From an uncultured SAR86 cluster bacterium (lineage in GTDB: Bacteria; Pseudomonadota; Gammaproteobacteria; Magnimaribacterales; D2472), in NCBI GenBank assembly GCA_902593675.1, contig CACJJI010000002.1, positions 186,001 to 250,000 of the forward strand: a DNA stretch of 64,000 bases. The letters run 5' to 3'. Positions 1-8,280 of the stretch are shown here, piece after piece; the stretch's first letter is position 1, and each line of letters starts with the position of its first letter. The translations under genes were made by a program, and so were the position numbers. Below the pieces are notes generated by a model, which saw only the letters and a program-made list of their open reading frames with translations, ran no database searches and had not been told where the DNA came from.

Positions 1-692
1 GCCTGTTTGGTTAAAGTTAAACCCAGTCTTGGCATTGCAGATATTTTTTTGGCCATCTCCATAACGGTTGATTCAAGATTCTCAATAGGAACAACCTTAT
101 TAACCATGCCCATTTCATAAGCTCTTGATGAAGACATTCTCTCGCCAAGAAATAGAAATTCTTTTGCGATTCTTGGATTTAACTCATATGGATGAGCAAA
201 ATATTCAACTCCTGGAATTCCCATACGTACAACTGGATCAGCAAAAAAAGCATCCTCAGATGCAATAATAAGATCACATACCCACGCCAACATGCATCCA
301 CCTGCAACACAGGCACCATGTACCATAGCAATTGTTGGTTTAGGCATATCTCTCCAGCGCCTACACATGTTTAAATAAACTTCTTGTTCTCTAACGTACC
401 AAAACTCTCCACCAGGCTTATTGGTGTGGTCGTACCACATAGATTTTCGGTCGTACTCAACATCAACATCTCTTCCAGGTGTGCCGATATCATGGCCTGC
501 TGAAAAATGCTTGCCATTACCTTTAAGCACAATAACCTTTACCTCATCATCATCTATTGCTTTTTTAAAAGCTTTATCTAAGTCATATGTCATCTTTCCA
601 TTTTGTGCATTGTTGTACTCAGGTCTGTTCATAGAAATGACTGCTATTTCATCTTTCTTTTTATAGGTGATTGTTGGTTTGCTTCTAACCAT
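1..692 (-). CDS. Enoyl-CoA hydratase/isomerase (crotonase family), C-terminus cut by window edge
   Basis: About 230 codons read continuously from an ATG at 690-692 to the edge of the window, so the C-terminus is missing. Crotonase signatures are clear: an oxyanion-hole segment GKHFSAGHDIG (about residues 60-70) and a second one, VHGACVAGGCMLAW (about 124-137), followed by the typical DLIIASEDAFFADP strand. Crotonases hydrate, isomerise or hydrolyse CoA thioesters. A loop of about 35 residues between the two motifs (WYDHTNKPGGEFWYVREQ) is longer than in simple crotonases. The gene starts 4 bases after the ipdB-like stop, so it is very probably in the same operon. Mycobacterial ipdAB also lies beside a crotonase (echA20). 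I see no specific EchA20 resemblance, so the exact reaction is open. Confidence 0.85.
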   Translation of the reverse strand, partial: MVRSKPTITYKKKDEIAVISMNRPEYNNAQNGKMTYDLDKAFKKAIDDDEVKVIVLKGNGKHFSAGHDIGTPGRDVDVEYDRKSMWYDHTNKPGGEFWYVREQEVYLNMCRRWRDMPKPTIAMVHGACVAGGCMLAWVCDLIIASEDAFFADPVVRMGIPGVEYFAHPYELNPRIAKEFLFLGERMSSSRAYEMGMVNKVVPIENLESTVMEMAKKISAMPRLGLTLTKQ

Positions 693-696
693 ATCT

Positions 697-1452
697 TTAT
701 TCTCCAAAAATTGAGTTGCGAATACCTTGAGGATCAAGAACCTCTCTGATAAGGGCAAGTTCCTGATCAGAGGGCATTGTTGTAACCTCTTCTGATTTAA
801 TGATTACATCAAAACCAGTATTTGAAATAACATCATCAACACTTACACCGGGATGAAGGCTGATCAACTGCAGTTTATTATTTGCACCATTAAAATCAAA
901 TACGCCTAGATTTGTTACGACAAGTTTTATTTCAAAATTACCATTCGAAAGTTCTTGATTCTTGTAACCCATGCTTGAAACCATATCAACCTCGCCTTGA
1001 ACAAAAGTTTTCTGAGAATGATTCGGAATAAAAATAGAATTTTTATGATGAATCGAGTTTCCAGGGAAACCTCTTACGCCCAATAGTTGAACTTTAGGAG
1101 AATTATAGTCACCTATCGCACTAATATTGGTTTGTCCAAAAGAATCTACTTGTGTTGGGGTTACCATGGCGTGTCGCTTACCTCCCCAAAGATTTTCAAA
1201 GACGCGGCTGTAACTCATATATCCCTCAACTTGATCAGAAGAAGCGTCTCTCTTTCCCATAGGAGCTGGCTCTGCAATTAAATAGGTTTCGCCATCGGTC
1301 ATCATTAAGTCAGGATTGAGAGTTAGCTTTGCTAAGCCTGCGGCGATTCTCGGGATCAAACCAATACCTGTTGCAAGGATTTCACCGTCACCTTTCCATG
1401 CCTTGGAAGCGGCGCTTATGCATATCTCTGCTAATGAAATTGAGTTTGACAT
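697..1452 (-). CDS. ipdB: CoA-transferase family beta subunit, IpdB-like (steroid ring hydrolase)
   Basis: A 251-residue protein of the class I CoA-transferase beta fold. Segments DGEILATG, LLGVRGFPGNSIHHKNS, VVTNLGVFDFNG and LISLHPGVSVDDV match, from memory, the signature stretches of mycobacterial IpdB, which is also about 250 residues. IpdA and IpdB together form a hydrolase that opens the last steroid ring (COCHEA-CoA) in cholesterol breakdown, not a true CoA transferase. The gene follows the alpha subunit after one base, as expected for subunits of one complex. A generic glutaconate/3-oxoacid CoA-transferase is the alternative, but the IpdB-type motifs make that less likely. Assignment by recalled motifs, not by a search. 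Confidence 0.75.
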   Translation of the reverse strand: MSNSISLAEICISAASKAWKGDGEILATGIGLIPRIAAGLAKLTLNPDLMMTDGETYLIAEPAPMGKRDASSDQVEGYMSYSRVFENLWGGKRHAMVTPTQVDSFGQTNISAIGDYNSPKVQLLGVRGFPGNSIHHKNSIFIPNHSQKTFVQGEVDMVSSMGYKNQELSNGNFEIKLVVTNLGVFDFNGANNKLQLISLHPGVSVDDVISNTGFDVIIKSEEVTTMPSDQELALIREVLDPQGIRNSIFGE

Positions 1453-1453
1453 T

Positions 1454-2323
1454 TTAAAATTGTGGTAACGGTATATTTTCTATTGCTTCGGACCCCCCAA
1501 CAGAGTCTAGATATTCCTCATGAGTTTTATTCATATATTTTAAGATATAATCATCAAAGGATTTAGCTGAATCTGAGTATTCTTTTAAATGACTCATGTC
1601 AAATCCATAATTTGGTGCGCATGATGTTGGATGAGCTCCACAGGGAGAATGAACCACTCCAGTGACAAGACTTCTCTCAAATCTATTATAAATAGCTCCT
1701 TCCTTGCCCCCCAACTCTTGAGTAGATACAACTTCTTCAGAAGATACAAAAGTCTTAGTGGCTGCCCTAGCAAAGAGGTCATCAAAAAATGGGTCAGGGC
1801 CTATTATTTGAGTATTTCCTTTTTCATCAGATTTATTAACATGAAGTAATGCAACATCCAGATTCAGGGCAGGCATAGCAACAAGTCTTTCAGCATCTGA
1901 ATAAGGTGATGTAACTAACTTTAATTCTGGGCTATGTTTCAAAACATCTGTACCTAAACCTATTCTGGTTGGTAAAAAAGGTAAGTTCATTGCAGCTGCA
2001 CGTAAGCCCCACTGCAACATCCCCTCATCTAACTCCATTACTTCAATTTCTTGATTCTGACGAGCTTGACGGAAATGAACCTCCAAAGGAATTAAATCTA
2101 AAGAAACAAAACCAAAGATTAGTTTTTTTACCTTTTTATGTGCACAAAGCAAGCCTACGTCTGGGCCACCATAACTAACAACCGTTAGATCTTTAAGATC
2201 TGATTGGCATATTGCTCTAATCAAGGACATTGGCTTTCTTCTGGCACCCCATCCACCAACGCCAATGGTCATATTGCTTGTTAGCTGATCTAGCACATCT
2301 TGATGCCTAAGCACTTTATCCAT
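1454..2323 (-). CDS. ipdA: CoA-transferase family alpha subunit, IpdA-like (steroid ring hydrolase)
   Basis: A 289-residue alpha subunit. N-terminal MTIGVGGWGARRKPM (about 18-32), TVVSYGGPDVGLLC (47-60), GFVSLD (71-76) and LDEGMLQWGLRAAAMNLPFLPTRIGLG (98-124) closely follow the recalled IpdA pattern, including the Glu of DEGM (Glu100) in the region where IpdA carries its catalytic glutamate. In actinobacteria and Comamonas the equivalent proteins (IpdA, ScdL1) act on the CoA-linked remnant of steroid rings C and D. Partner of the downstream beta subunit. Three bases separate it from the upstream dioxygenase gene, indicating one transcript. Confidence 0.78.
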   Translation of the reverse strand: MDKVLRHQDVLDQLTSNMTIGVGGWGARRKPMSLIRAICQSDLKDLTVVSYGGPDVGLLCAHKKVKKLIFGFVSLDLIPLEVHFRQARQNQEIEVMELDEGMLQWGLRAAAMNLPFLPTRIGLGTDVLKHSPELKLVTSPYSDAERLVAMPALNLDVALLHVNKSDEKGNTQIIGPDPFFDDLFARAATKTFVSSEEVVSTQELGGKEGAIYNRFERSLVTGVVHSPCGAHPTSCAPNYGFDMSHLKEYSDSAKSFDDYILKYMNKTHEEYLDSVGGSEAIENIPLPQF

Positions 2324-2326
2324 AAA

Positions 2327-3229
2327 TTATGCCTCAGGCATATTAAATTCATGCCCCCAGTAGCTTGGAGCTGGAGAATTAGTGGTTTCAAAAGTATCCC
2401 AGTCGGGTTGAATGCCATCATACCCAAACTCAAGCATAAACCCAGCTGGAGTTTGCATATAAAAAGAGAACATTTTGTCATTCATGTGTCGCCCCAGAGT
2501 TGAAGAAATATGTACATTATTAGCAACAGCCCTATCTAAAGCATCAACAACCTGTTCTGCTGTTTCTACTTCGACCATAGCATGAACAAGCCCTGATGGT
2601 GGCGTTGGAGCTTGCATCATTGCAACAGTATGATGCCTTGGATTATCACAATGCATAAAGTATAAAACTGATTCTGGATCATTTGGATCAGGCGAAAATT
2701 TCATTCGCATAATATCTGAATCTCCAAAGCCTAAAACATCGGTATAAAATGTATGTGCAGCTTCTACCTCTAATGTCCCAAAAACAACATGACCCAAACC
2801 TAAACCATGAGTTACAAAAGCGGATATTTCTTGAGATGATTGAAATGCATTTTGATCAACCGACCTTCCATAGAAAAGCTCAAGGCGATTTCCAGCTGGA
2901 TCAGTAAAGCTAATTAATTCCTCTACACATCTTTGTTTAGCAAGCTCGTCATTCTCAGAATTAAATTCTATGCCAGCCTCAGCTAGTTCTTTTTGAGCGC
3001 TATCAAAGTCTTCTTTACTGCTGAGCTCAAAACCACCTAAATTATATCTATCTGCATCACCTTTTTGGACATGAAATCTAAAAGGACTCTCATCCATTCG
3101 AAGAAAAAGATTATTTTCATCACTTTTTTCTTCATTTTTCATTAACCCAACAACGTCCCGGGCATATGTTTCCCAAAGACTAATGTCTGTTGAATCAATG
3201 ACAATGTAACTCAAAGATTTAATCTTCAT
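2327..3229 (-). CDS. Type I extradiol ring-cleavage dioxygenase (VOC fold; HsaC/BphC type)
   Basis: I place the start at the ATG ending at 3229 (300 residues), preceded by a good AGGGGG ribosome site. An upstream ATG at 3313 in the same frame adds 28 residues unlike the family. Two VOC modules are visible: a degenerate N-terminal one (SYIVIDSTDISLWETYARDVVGL) and a catalytic C-terminal one with the three Fe ligands His (LGHVVFG), His (RHHTVAMM) and Glu (FMLEFGYDG). The length of 300 fits HsaC/BphC enzymes, which cleave catechols next to the hydroxyls. Beside ipdAB, a role in opening the catecholic ring A of a secosteroid (HsaC/TesB) is the natural guess. Another aromatic substrate cannot be excluded. 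Confidence 0.75.
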   Translation of the reverse strand: MKIKSLSYIVIDSTDISLWETYARDVVGLMKNEEKSDENNLFLRMDESPFRFHVQKGDADRYNLGGFELSSKEDFDSAQKELAEAGIEFNSENDELAKQRCVEELISFTDPAGNRLELFYGRSVDQNAFQSSQEISAFVTHGLGLGHVVFGTLEVEAAHTFYTDVLGFGDSDIMRMKFSPDPNDPESVLYFMHCDNPRHHTVAMMQAPTPPSGLVHAMVEVETAEQVVDALDRAVANNVHISSTLGRHMNDKMFSFYMQTPAGFMLEFGYDGIQPDWDTFETTNSPAPSYWGHEFNMPEA

Positions 3230-3408
3230 AATTAACCCCCTATTTTTATCATTAACAGTATGTAAAAAATATCCACTAATGCTTATGTTTTCATTAATAA
3301 TTCTATCATTCAATTTATTTATGCATAATTATTCATCTATTTATTACGAAGTATCACGAAAACTATAAAAGTATCCATTCTCAAGGAGAAATTATATAAA
3401 ATAACTAC

Positions 3409-4065
3409 ATGTCTCTAATCAAAGCATTAATTCATCCTGTTACACCATTTCAACAAAATGCGCCTATTTTATATTGTGATGAATCCAAAAAATGTGCCTT
3501 TATTGATCCGGGTGGTGACATAGATATTCTTTTAGGAGCAGCAAAAGAAAATTACCTAATCCCTGAAAAGATTCTCCTAACCCATGGTCATGCAGATCAT
3601 GCAGGTGCAGCCTCTGAGCTAGCAAAAATGCTCTCCTTGAAAATTGAGGGCCCACATCGTGAGGATTTATTTCTGCTTGAGTCGCTTGAATCTCAAGGAA
3701 AGATGTTTGGTATGCAAGCTCAAAACTGTACTCCGGACAGATGGCTTGAAGATGGTGATGAGGTGGAATTGGGCAATGAAACCTTGAAGGTTATTTTTTG
3801 TCCAGGACATACACCAGGACATATTATTTTTTATCATCCTGAATCAAAGTTAGCCGCAGTTGGAGATGTTTTATTTCGTGGATCTATTGGGAGAACCGAT
3901 TTGCCAAGAGGCAATCATCAAGACCTATTAGACTCCATCACTAAAAAGCTTTGGCCTCTTGGGGAGGAGATTTTATTTATTTCTGGCCACGGACCTGTAT
4001 CTACATTTGGACAAGAAAGAAAAGATAATGCATTTGTTGCTGACTCAATACTAAATCAAGCCTAA
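3409..4065 (+). CDS. Metallo-beta-lactamase-fold hydrolase, YcbL/GloC (glyoxalase II) type
   Basis: A 218-residue enzyme with the binuclear-metal motif THGHADHAG (His59, His61, Asp63, His64), GHTPGHIIFY, GDVLFRGSIGRTDLPRGN and a final GHGPVSTFGQERK. This is the compact type II glyoxalase (YcbL/GloC) layout, lacking the C-terminal helical domain of classical GloB. It probably hydrolyses S-D-lactoylglutathione or a similar thioester in the cytosol. It stands alone, divergent from the steroid-type cassette across 179 bases. An AGGAG lies about 20 bases upstream of the ATG, unusually far. Its stop overlaps the stop of the converging TM2 gene in the four bases CTAA (4062-4065). Confidence 0.85.
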   Translation: MSLIKALIHPVTPFQQNAPILYCDESKKCAFIDPGGDIDILLGAAKENYLIPEKILLTHGHADHAGAASELAKMLSLKIEGPHREDLFLLESLESQGKMFGMQAQNCTPDRWLEDGDEVELGNETLKVIFCPGHTPGHIIFYHPESKLAAVGDVLFRGSIGRTDLPRGNHQDLLDSITKKLWPLGEEILFISGHGPVSTFGQERKDNAFVADSILNQA

Positions 4066-4298
4066 TCTACCCAGAGTTTTACAAGATTCCCTTTGTCATC
4101 TTTCATGGAGCCAGTGACTATTAAAATAAAATCTATTATCCACCAAATACCACAACCACCTATTGTGATAATAAATAAAATAGCAGATGCATAACGTCTC
4201 AAAAAAAACCTATGCGCTCCAAAAGGCCAAGATAAGACAATAAATAATAAAAATGTTGGTAGAATCCTTTTTTCTGAAATATTTATAGGTTCATTCAT
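4062..4298 (-). CDS. TM2-domain small membrane protein
   Basis: A 78-residue protein with two hydrophobic segments (about 12-28 and 38-62). The TM2-domain signature is visible: a charged GAHRFFLRRY turn after the first segment, then a Gly-rich GGCGIWWIIDFILIVTG helix and a short polar tail. TM2 proteins are inner-membrane proteins without a settled role. The start overlaps the end of the upstream SDR gene by 8 bases, so the two are co-transcribed. Confidence 0.75.
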   Translation of the reverse strand: MNEPINISEKRILPTFLLFIVLSWPFGAHRFFLRRYASAILFIITIGGCGIWWIIDFILIVTGSMKDDKGNLVKLWVD

Positions 4299-5088
4299 AT
4301 CGACCTCCAGCCAAGCTTGAGCTCATTTTGATAACAATATTGGTGGGCAATATATTGCAAAGAAATGCCAATAGTTTATTGAGCATTCCAGGCACCCAAA
4401 CACTTCTTCCTTTCATCATTGCTTTAACTGCACCAATTGCAACGGTTTCTGAGTCTTTTTTCATAAAAGCCGGTACCTTATCCATAGCATCTTGCATACC
4501 GCTAGCTGTATGAAATTCTGTAACTGTGAATCCTGGACATACATTAGTAGCAGTAATTCCTTGAGAACGATAATTAATATTTATGGCATCTCCAAATCTA
4601 TTTACAAAAGTTTTAATCGGGCCATAAAGAGCACCCCAACCGGATGATGGTGGGGCAAATGAAGCAAGTGAAGAGACCATCATTATTTTTCCATGCTTTT
4701 GTTCTAACATACTTGGAATAAATTTTTTAGTAAGGGCAATTACCGCTATTCCTAAAACTCTTAAAAATTTCTCTTCCTCGTCTTCACCAGTTTCATGAAA
4801 TTTTTTATTGATGCTGTAGCCAGCATTATTTACCAGAATTTCAACAATATAGTTATTTTCACAGCAAAAGTTATAAATCATCTCTGGGGCTGAAGCATCA
4901 GCTAGGTCAGCAGCAATATAATTACAGTCAACATTGAATTCTTCTTTGATAGAGGTAGATATTTCTTTCAACCTATCTTCTCGTCTTGCAGTAAGAAGAA
5001 TGTTATGGCCTCGCTTAGCAAGCTCCTTGGCTATATCAAGGCCTATTCCAGCGGTTCCTCCAGTAATAAGTGAATATTTATTATTCAT
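4291..5088 (-). CDS. Short-chain dehydrogenase/reductase (SDR)
   Basis: A 265-residue classical SDR: cofactor loop TGGTAGIG (9-16), an Arg pair TARRED favouring NADP(H), NNAG (87-90), catalytic Ser139/140 (VSSLASF), and Tyr155-x3-Lys159 (YGPIK). The C-terminal extension with FMKKDSETVAIGAVKAMMKGRSVWVPG resembles the DltE/YqjQ-like SDR group acting on lipid-type substrates. The substrate is not predictable. It lies between a hot-dog thioesterase and a TM2 protein on the same strand. Confidence 0.82.
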   Translation of the reverse strand: MNNKYSLITGGTAGIGLDIAKELAKRGHNILLTARREDRLKEISTSIKEEFNVDCNYIAADLADASAPEMIYNFCCENNYIVEILVNNAGYSINKKFHETGEDEEEKFLRVLGIAVIALTKKFIPSMLEQKHGKIMMVSSLASFAPPSSGWGALYGPIKTFVNRFGDAININYRSQGITATNVCPGFTVTEFHTASGMQDAMDKVPAFMKKDSETVAIGAVKAMMKGRSVWVPGMLNKLLAFLCNILPTNIVIKMSSSLAGGRYE

Positions 5089-5108
5089 AAATTCTCCTGA
5101 TCTTTTGT

Positions 5109-5582
5109 TTATAAATCTCTAATTTTAAGCCGTATTTCATAGGGTATATCACCAGTTGAATCATGAGCTTTCTTAATTGCTACAACCCTTGCAAGCCTAT
5201 CTGAGTCCATTGGTGCAATTTTTCTTACCTTCATATCAATATGGCCTTCCACTGTTTCATACATGGCAGAGATAACCCCATCCTTATCAAATAAGGCTCC
5301 GATCATGTGGTACAGCTTTTCATTCACATTTAATAATCTAAACGCTGGGAAAATCTTATCTCCTAAAAGGAATTCTTTTTGAAATCTGTAATTATCTTCT
5401 AGAGTAAAACTAGAAAATCCACTTTTTAAATATTCTTCATTTAAGCCAAACTCCTCGCTGGCAAAATCCCAAGCTTGTTCAAAAACTTCTTTTATAAAAT
5501 TGACATTCATATGACCATTAAAATCACACATATCTTTAGTAACTGTTACGGTTTTGCCTACATATGGAAATAAATCTTTCAT
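5109..5582 (-). CDS. Hot-dog fold thioesterase family protein
   Basis: A 157-residue 4HBT-like protein. The family hallmark is the segment DFNGHMNVNFIKEVFEQAWDF (about 19-39), with Asn/His preceding the long hot-dog helix. It is expected to hydrolyse acyl-CoA thioesters in the cytosol. The gene is first in a short minus-strand set (thioesterase, SDR, TM2) and is divergent from the DUF1330 gene across 116 bases that must hold both promoters. I saw no strong -35/-10 pair there. Confidence 0.65.
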   Translation of the reverse strand: MKDLFPYVGKTVTVTKDMCDFNGHMNVNFIKEVFEQAWDFASEEFGLNEEYLKSGFSSFTLEDNYRFQKEFLLGDKIFPAFRLLNVNEKLYHMIGALFDKDGVISAMYETVEGHIDMKVRKIAPMDSDRLARVVAIKKAHDSTGDIPYEIRLKIRDL

Positions 5583-5698
5583 ATTTTATTTGATAATTAA
5601 AAGAACGGATTGTGTAGAAATAGAAACAAATTTGCAAATTAAAAGTTATGTTTTTGTATTGATATTTCGTACAATTAAATTTTTTAAATGGAGAATAA

Positions 5699-6007
5699 AT
5701 GACAGAACTTGAAATTATTGCAATAGCAAATCTCGAGATAACCGATGCTGATGAATACAGAAAGTATGAAAAAGGTTTTTTTCCTATTTTAAAGAAGCAT
5801 AACGGCTCATTCATTACTTTTGATGATGCCCCGAAGCATATAGAGGGAGACTCACCCTTAAAAGGTCGGGTAATATTATTTGGATTTACCACTGAAGAGG
5901 ATGCGTCTAATTGGTTCAATGACCCTGAATACCAAGAACTATCAGAATTTAGACGAGACGGAACCAGCACACACTCAATAACTTTTACAAAAGTACTTAA
6001 GCGATAA
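5699..6007 (+). CDS. DUF1330 domain protein
   Basis: A 102-residue protein matching the DUF1330 ferredoxin-like alpha+beta barrel pattern: IAIANLEITDADEYRKYEKGFFPILKKHNG at the start, a central GRVILFGFTTEEDASNWFNDPEYQEL and a strand-rich end. A GGAG ribosome site lies about 8 bases before the ATG. Function unknown; relatives are small cytosolic dimers. The hflX start follows 15 bases after its stop, so the two may be co-transcribed. Confidence 0.75.
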   Translation: MTELEIIAIANLEITDADEYRKYEKGFFPILKKHNGSFITFDDAPKHIEGDSPLKGRVILFGFTTEEDASNWFNDPEYQELSEFRRDGTSTHSITFTKVLKR

Positions 6008-6022
6008 CTCAACTAACTTAAT

Positions 6023-7321
6023 TTGGAAAAAACTTCTGCCCCAACTGATCTAAGAGCAATAATTATTTCAATTGATTTGCGAAGATCAAATCAAAATGAT
6101 CTTGAGCAATTCAATTCTAGTGAATTTATTGAACTCGCTAGATCCTCTGGGCTAAAAGTTGAGCATCACCTTTTCTCCAAGCAAAATTTTGTATCTGCAA
6201 GTCATTTTCTTACCAAAGGAAAAGCTGATGAACTGAAGGATATTGTTGAATCTGAGAACATTAAATTAGTTGTTCTGGATTGTGAGCTTTCTCCTTCACA
6301 AGAGAGAAATTTAGAAAAATTATTATGTGCAAGGGTGCTTGATAGAACCGGGTTGATCTTAGATATTTTTGCTGCAAGAGCTCAGAGTGATATTGGAAAA
6401 CTACAGGTTGAACTTGCTCAGCTGAGCTTCCTTTCAACTCGATTGGTAAGAGGTTGGAGTCATCTGGAAAGGCAAAAAGGCGGTATTGGATTAAGAGGCC
6501 CAGGAGAAACTCAGCTTGAAACTGACAGAAGATTAATTGGCAACAGAATTAAACAACTCAAAAAAAAATTAGATAAACAGCATAATCAAAAAAATTTAAA
6601 TAGGTACTCAAGAAGAAAAAGTAGTAATAAACTCGTGGCTTTGGTTGGTTATACAAATGCCGGTAAAACCTCGCTATTTAACATACTTACAAAAGGTAGC
6701 CTGCAAGCTGAGGATAAGTTATTTGCAACTTTGGACACAACCACAAGAAGAGCTGATGTCAAATTCAAAACTCTGGAAACAGTTCTGTTTTCTGATACTG
6801 TAGGATTTATATCTAATCTTCCAACTAAATTAGTTGAATCATTCAAAGCTACTCTAGATGATTTAGCCTCTGCCGATCTTTTAATTCATGTTATTGATGC
6901 AGCAGATCCAAATAGAGATATTAAAATTAAAGAAGTAGATTCAATTTTAGAGGAATTAGGCGTTGCTTCTATGCCTCAAATTAGAGCCTTAAATAAAATT
7001 GATTTGATTGAGAGTGAAGAAATATTGCCAGCAAATAATCTCCATCCTGAAGTCAAAATATCAAGTGAGAGTGGCGAAGGTCTTGAAGATTTAAAAAATA
7101 CAGTTTCTGAGAACCTATTCGGAAGTCTGTTATATGGATGGGTTCAATTCTCTCCTATTCAAGCAGCAGTTCGCTCAAAATTATTTGATTCTGGTTGCAT
7201 CATAGAAGAAAAATTAGATTCCAGCGGTCAGCATCAATCATTAATTTCAATTTCACAAAGCATGCTTGAACAATTTGAAGAAATTGATATTTTTAAAAAT
7301 TTAAAACCTATCTCACAATAA
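6023..7321 (+). CDS. hflX: GTPase HflX (ribosome-associated)
   Basis: A 432-residue GTPase, near the usual 420-440. The HflX-specific GGIGLRGPGETQLETDRR (about 153-170) precedes the G domain: G1 GYTNAGKTS (209-217), G3 DTVGF, G4 NKID. A predicted coiled region sits between them (KQLKKKLDKQHNQKNL). HflX splits stalled or heat-damaged 70S ribosomes. The only plausible start is a TTG at 6023 without an evident Shine-Dalgarno, because no ATG fits upstream of the conserved N-terminus. It is not next to hfq, its usual neighbour in enterobacteria. Confidence 0.93.
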   Translation: MEKTSAPTDLRAIIISIDLRRSNQNDLEQFNSSEFIELARSSGLKVEHHLFSKQNFVSASHFLTKGKADELKDIVESENIKLVVLDCELSPSQERNLEKLLCARVLDRTGLILDIFAARAQSDIGKLQVELAQLSFLSTRLVRGWSHLERQKGGIGLRGPGETQLETDRRLIGNRIKQLKKKLDKQHNQKNLNRYSRRKSSNKLVALVGYTNAGKTSLFNILTKGSLQAEDKLFATLDTTTRRADVKFKTLETVLFSDTVGFISNLPTKLVESFKATLDDLASADLLIHVIDAADPNRDIKIKEVDSILEELGVASMPQIRALNKIDLIESEEILPANNLHPEVKISSESGEGLEDLKNTVSENLFGSLLYGWVQFSPIQAAVRSKLFDSGCIIEEKLDSSGQHQSLISISQSMLEQFEEIDIFKNLKPISQ

Positions 7322-7358
7322 AAAAAACCGAAAATTCAGCTTTTTTTAAGTTATAAAA

Positions 7359-8192
7359 CTATGAAAAGTCTGGCTTTGCTGGGTCGAAAAATACCTGGCC
7401 ATTAGATATTTCAGGCTCTCCACATGTGCTAACAGATTCTAATTCAGCTTTTACCTCTCCACCTGTCGCTTCCCATAACTCATTGCCTTGATTCATACTT
7501 TCCAGGTTTTCATGAAAATTTCCGAACCAGAAATCTTCTTCCTGCGTTTCATCTGCTGGAATATATAGGCCATACGCATAAAAACCAGTTACTGAAGATT
7601 GATCAATTCCATCAAGCCAAGAATTATAGCTAATCAACGCATTATTAAGATCTTCTTGTCCCATGCCCTCATTCAATGTGCATGGGCTGAATGCTGCAGC
7701 GAAAGAACCATCTTCTGGAGATTCACCAAAAGCATAAGGATCATATGGAAAAATAAAATCATACCCATCCCTATTTTCACCATCGCATTCAAGGATTTTA
7801 GAATTCTGCTCACTCCATGCTATTGCATCTTCATTGATAACCCATTCCTCCCAGGCAGCATCAGCCTCTTCTTTTGAAGACCAACTTAATTCCCAGTAAT
7901 TATTGAAGGAACTTGCCTCTGGAGATACTGATACATAACCCCAACCTCCAAGCAAGGATTCTGACAATCCAAGACCTCTCCATGAATCAATCATGGCATC
8001 AAGAGCTTCTTGGTTGTATTCCTCTCCTGCAGTGCACTGCATAAACTCATTGTATAAAACATAATTAGTCGCATCCCAACTCACTGATTCTTTTTCAGAA
8101 TTTAAATCCTGTGAATCTTCAGAGTTTGAGCAAGAAATAAGCACCAAAAAAGGTACAGCTAAAAAAATTGTTTTTTTTATGTCAATTCTCAT
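7359..8192 (-). CDS. Unknown lipoprotein with a tandem-duplicated Cys-paired domain
   Basis: I do not recognise this 277-residue protein. It has a lipoprotein signal (MRIDIKKTIFLAVPFLVLISC, Cys21 in lipobox LISC) and a Ser/Glu-rich linker. Two similar modules follow, about 50-138 and 168-259. Each opens with a Cys-Thr (Cys53, Cys171), continues with a Gln-Glu-x-Leu helix, aromatic strands and a Trp/Glu-rich helix, and closes with a second Cys (Cys136, Cys257). The spacing within each pair is 83 and 86 residues, which suggests one disulfide per module. The protein is very acidic. It probably sits in the outer membrane facing the periplasm. It stands alone between hflX (converging, 37 bases) and a diverging oxidoreductase. 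Confidence 0.75.
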   Translation of the reverse strand: MRIDIKKTIFLAVPFLVLISCSNSEDSQDLNSEKESVSWDATNYVLYNEFMQCTAGEEYNQEALDAMIDSWRGLGLSESLLGGWGYVSVSPEASSFNNYWELSWSSKEEADAAWEEWVINEDAIAWSEQNSKILECDGENRDGYDFIFPYDPYAFGESPEDGSFAAAFSPCTLNEGMGQEDLNNALISYNSWLDGIDQSSVTGFYAYGLYIPADETQEEDFWFGNFHENLESMNQGNELWEATGGEVKAELESVSTCGEPEISNGQVFFDPAKPDFS

Positions 8193-8244
8193 TATTTAAA
8201 TTTTTAACTATTTAATTTAAACGTATAAAAACGTCTAATACACC

Positions 8245-8250
8245 TATAAT
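8245..8250 (+). promoter_or_regulatory. Possible -10 element for the PYROXD2-like gene
   Basis: A consensus TATAAT lies 31 bases before the TTG start in an 88-base divergent spacer. No good -35 hexamer is present 16-18 bases upstream. Two AACGT copies (AACGTATAAAAACGT, about 8220-8234) lie where the -35 should be. Confidence 0.3.
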
Positions 8251-8280
8251 ATACATCAAATAAATATAAATAACATAGAT

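Noticed and set aside
3271-3300. Possible operator TAATG-N10-CATTA upstream of the dioxygenase gene, as for a TetR/KstR2-like regulator
   Set aside because: Five-base arms in A+T-rich sequence are expected by chance, and no regulator gene is adjacent.
5536-6012. A 158-codon open frame on the minus strand covering the DUF1330 gene and the divergent spacer
   Set aside because: It lies antisense to a gene with clear family motifs and a good ribosome site, and the translation has no recognisable features.
7320-7358. A run of A, then AAAATTC, then a run of T between hflX and the lipoprotein gene, as a bidirectional terminator
   Set aside because: The A and T runs could pair, but the bases inside them do not form a G-C stem, so it does not meet the form of an intrinsic terminator.
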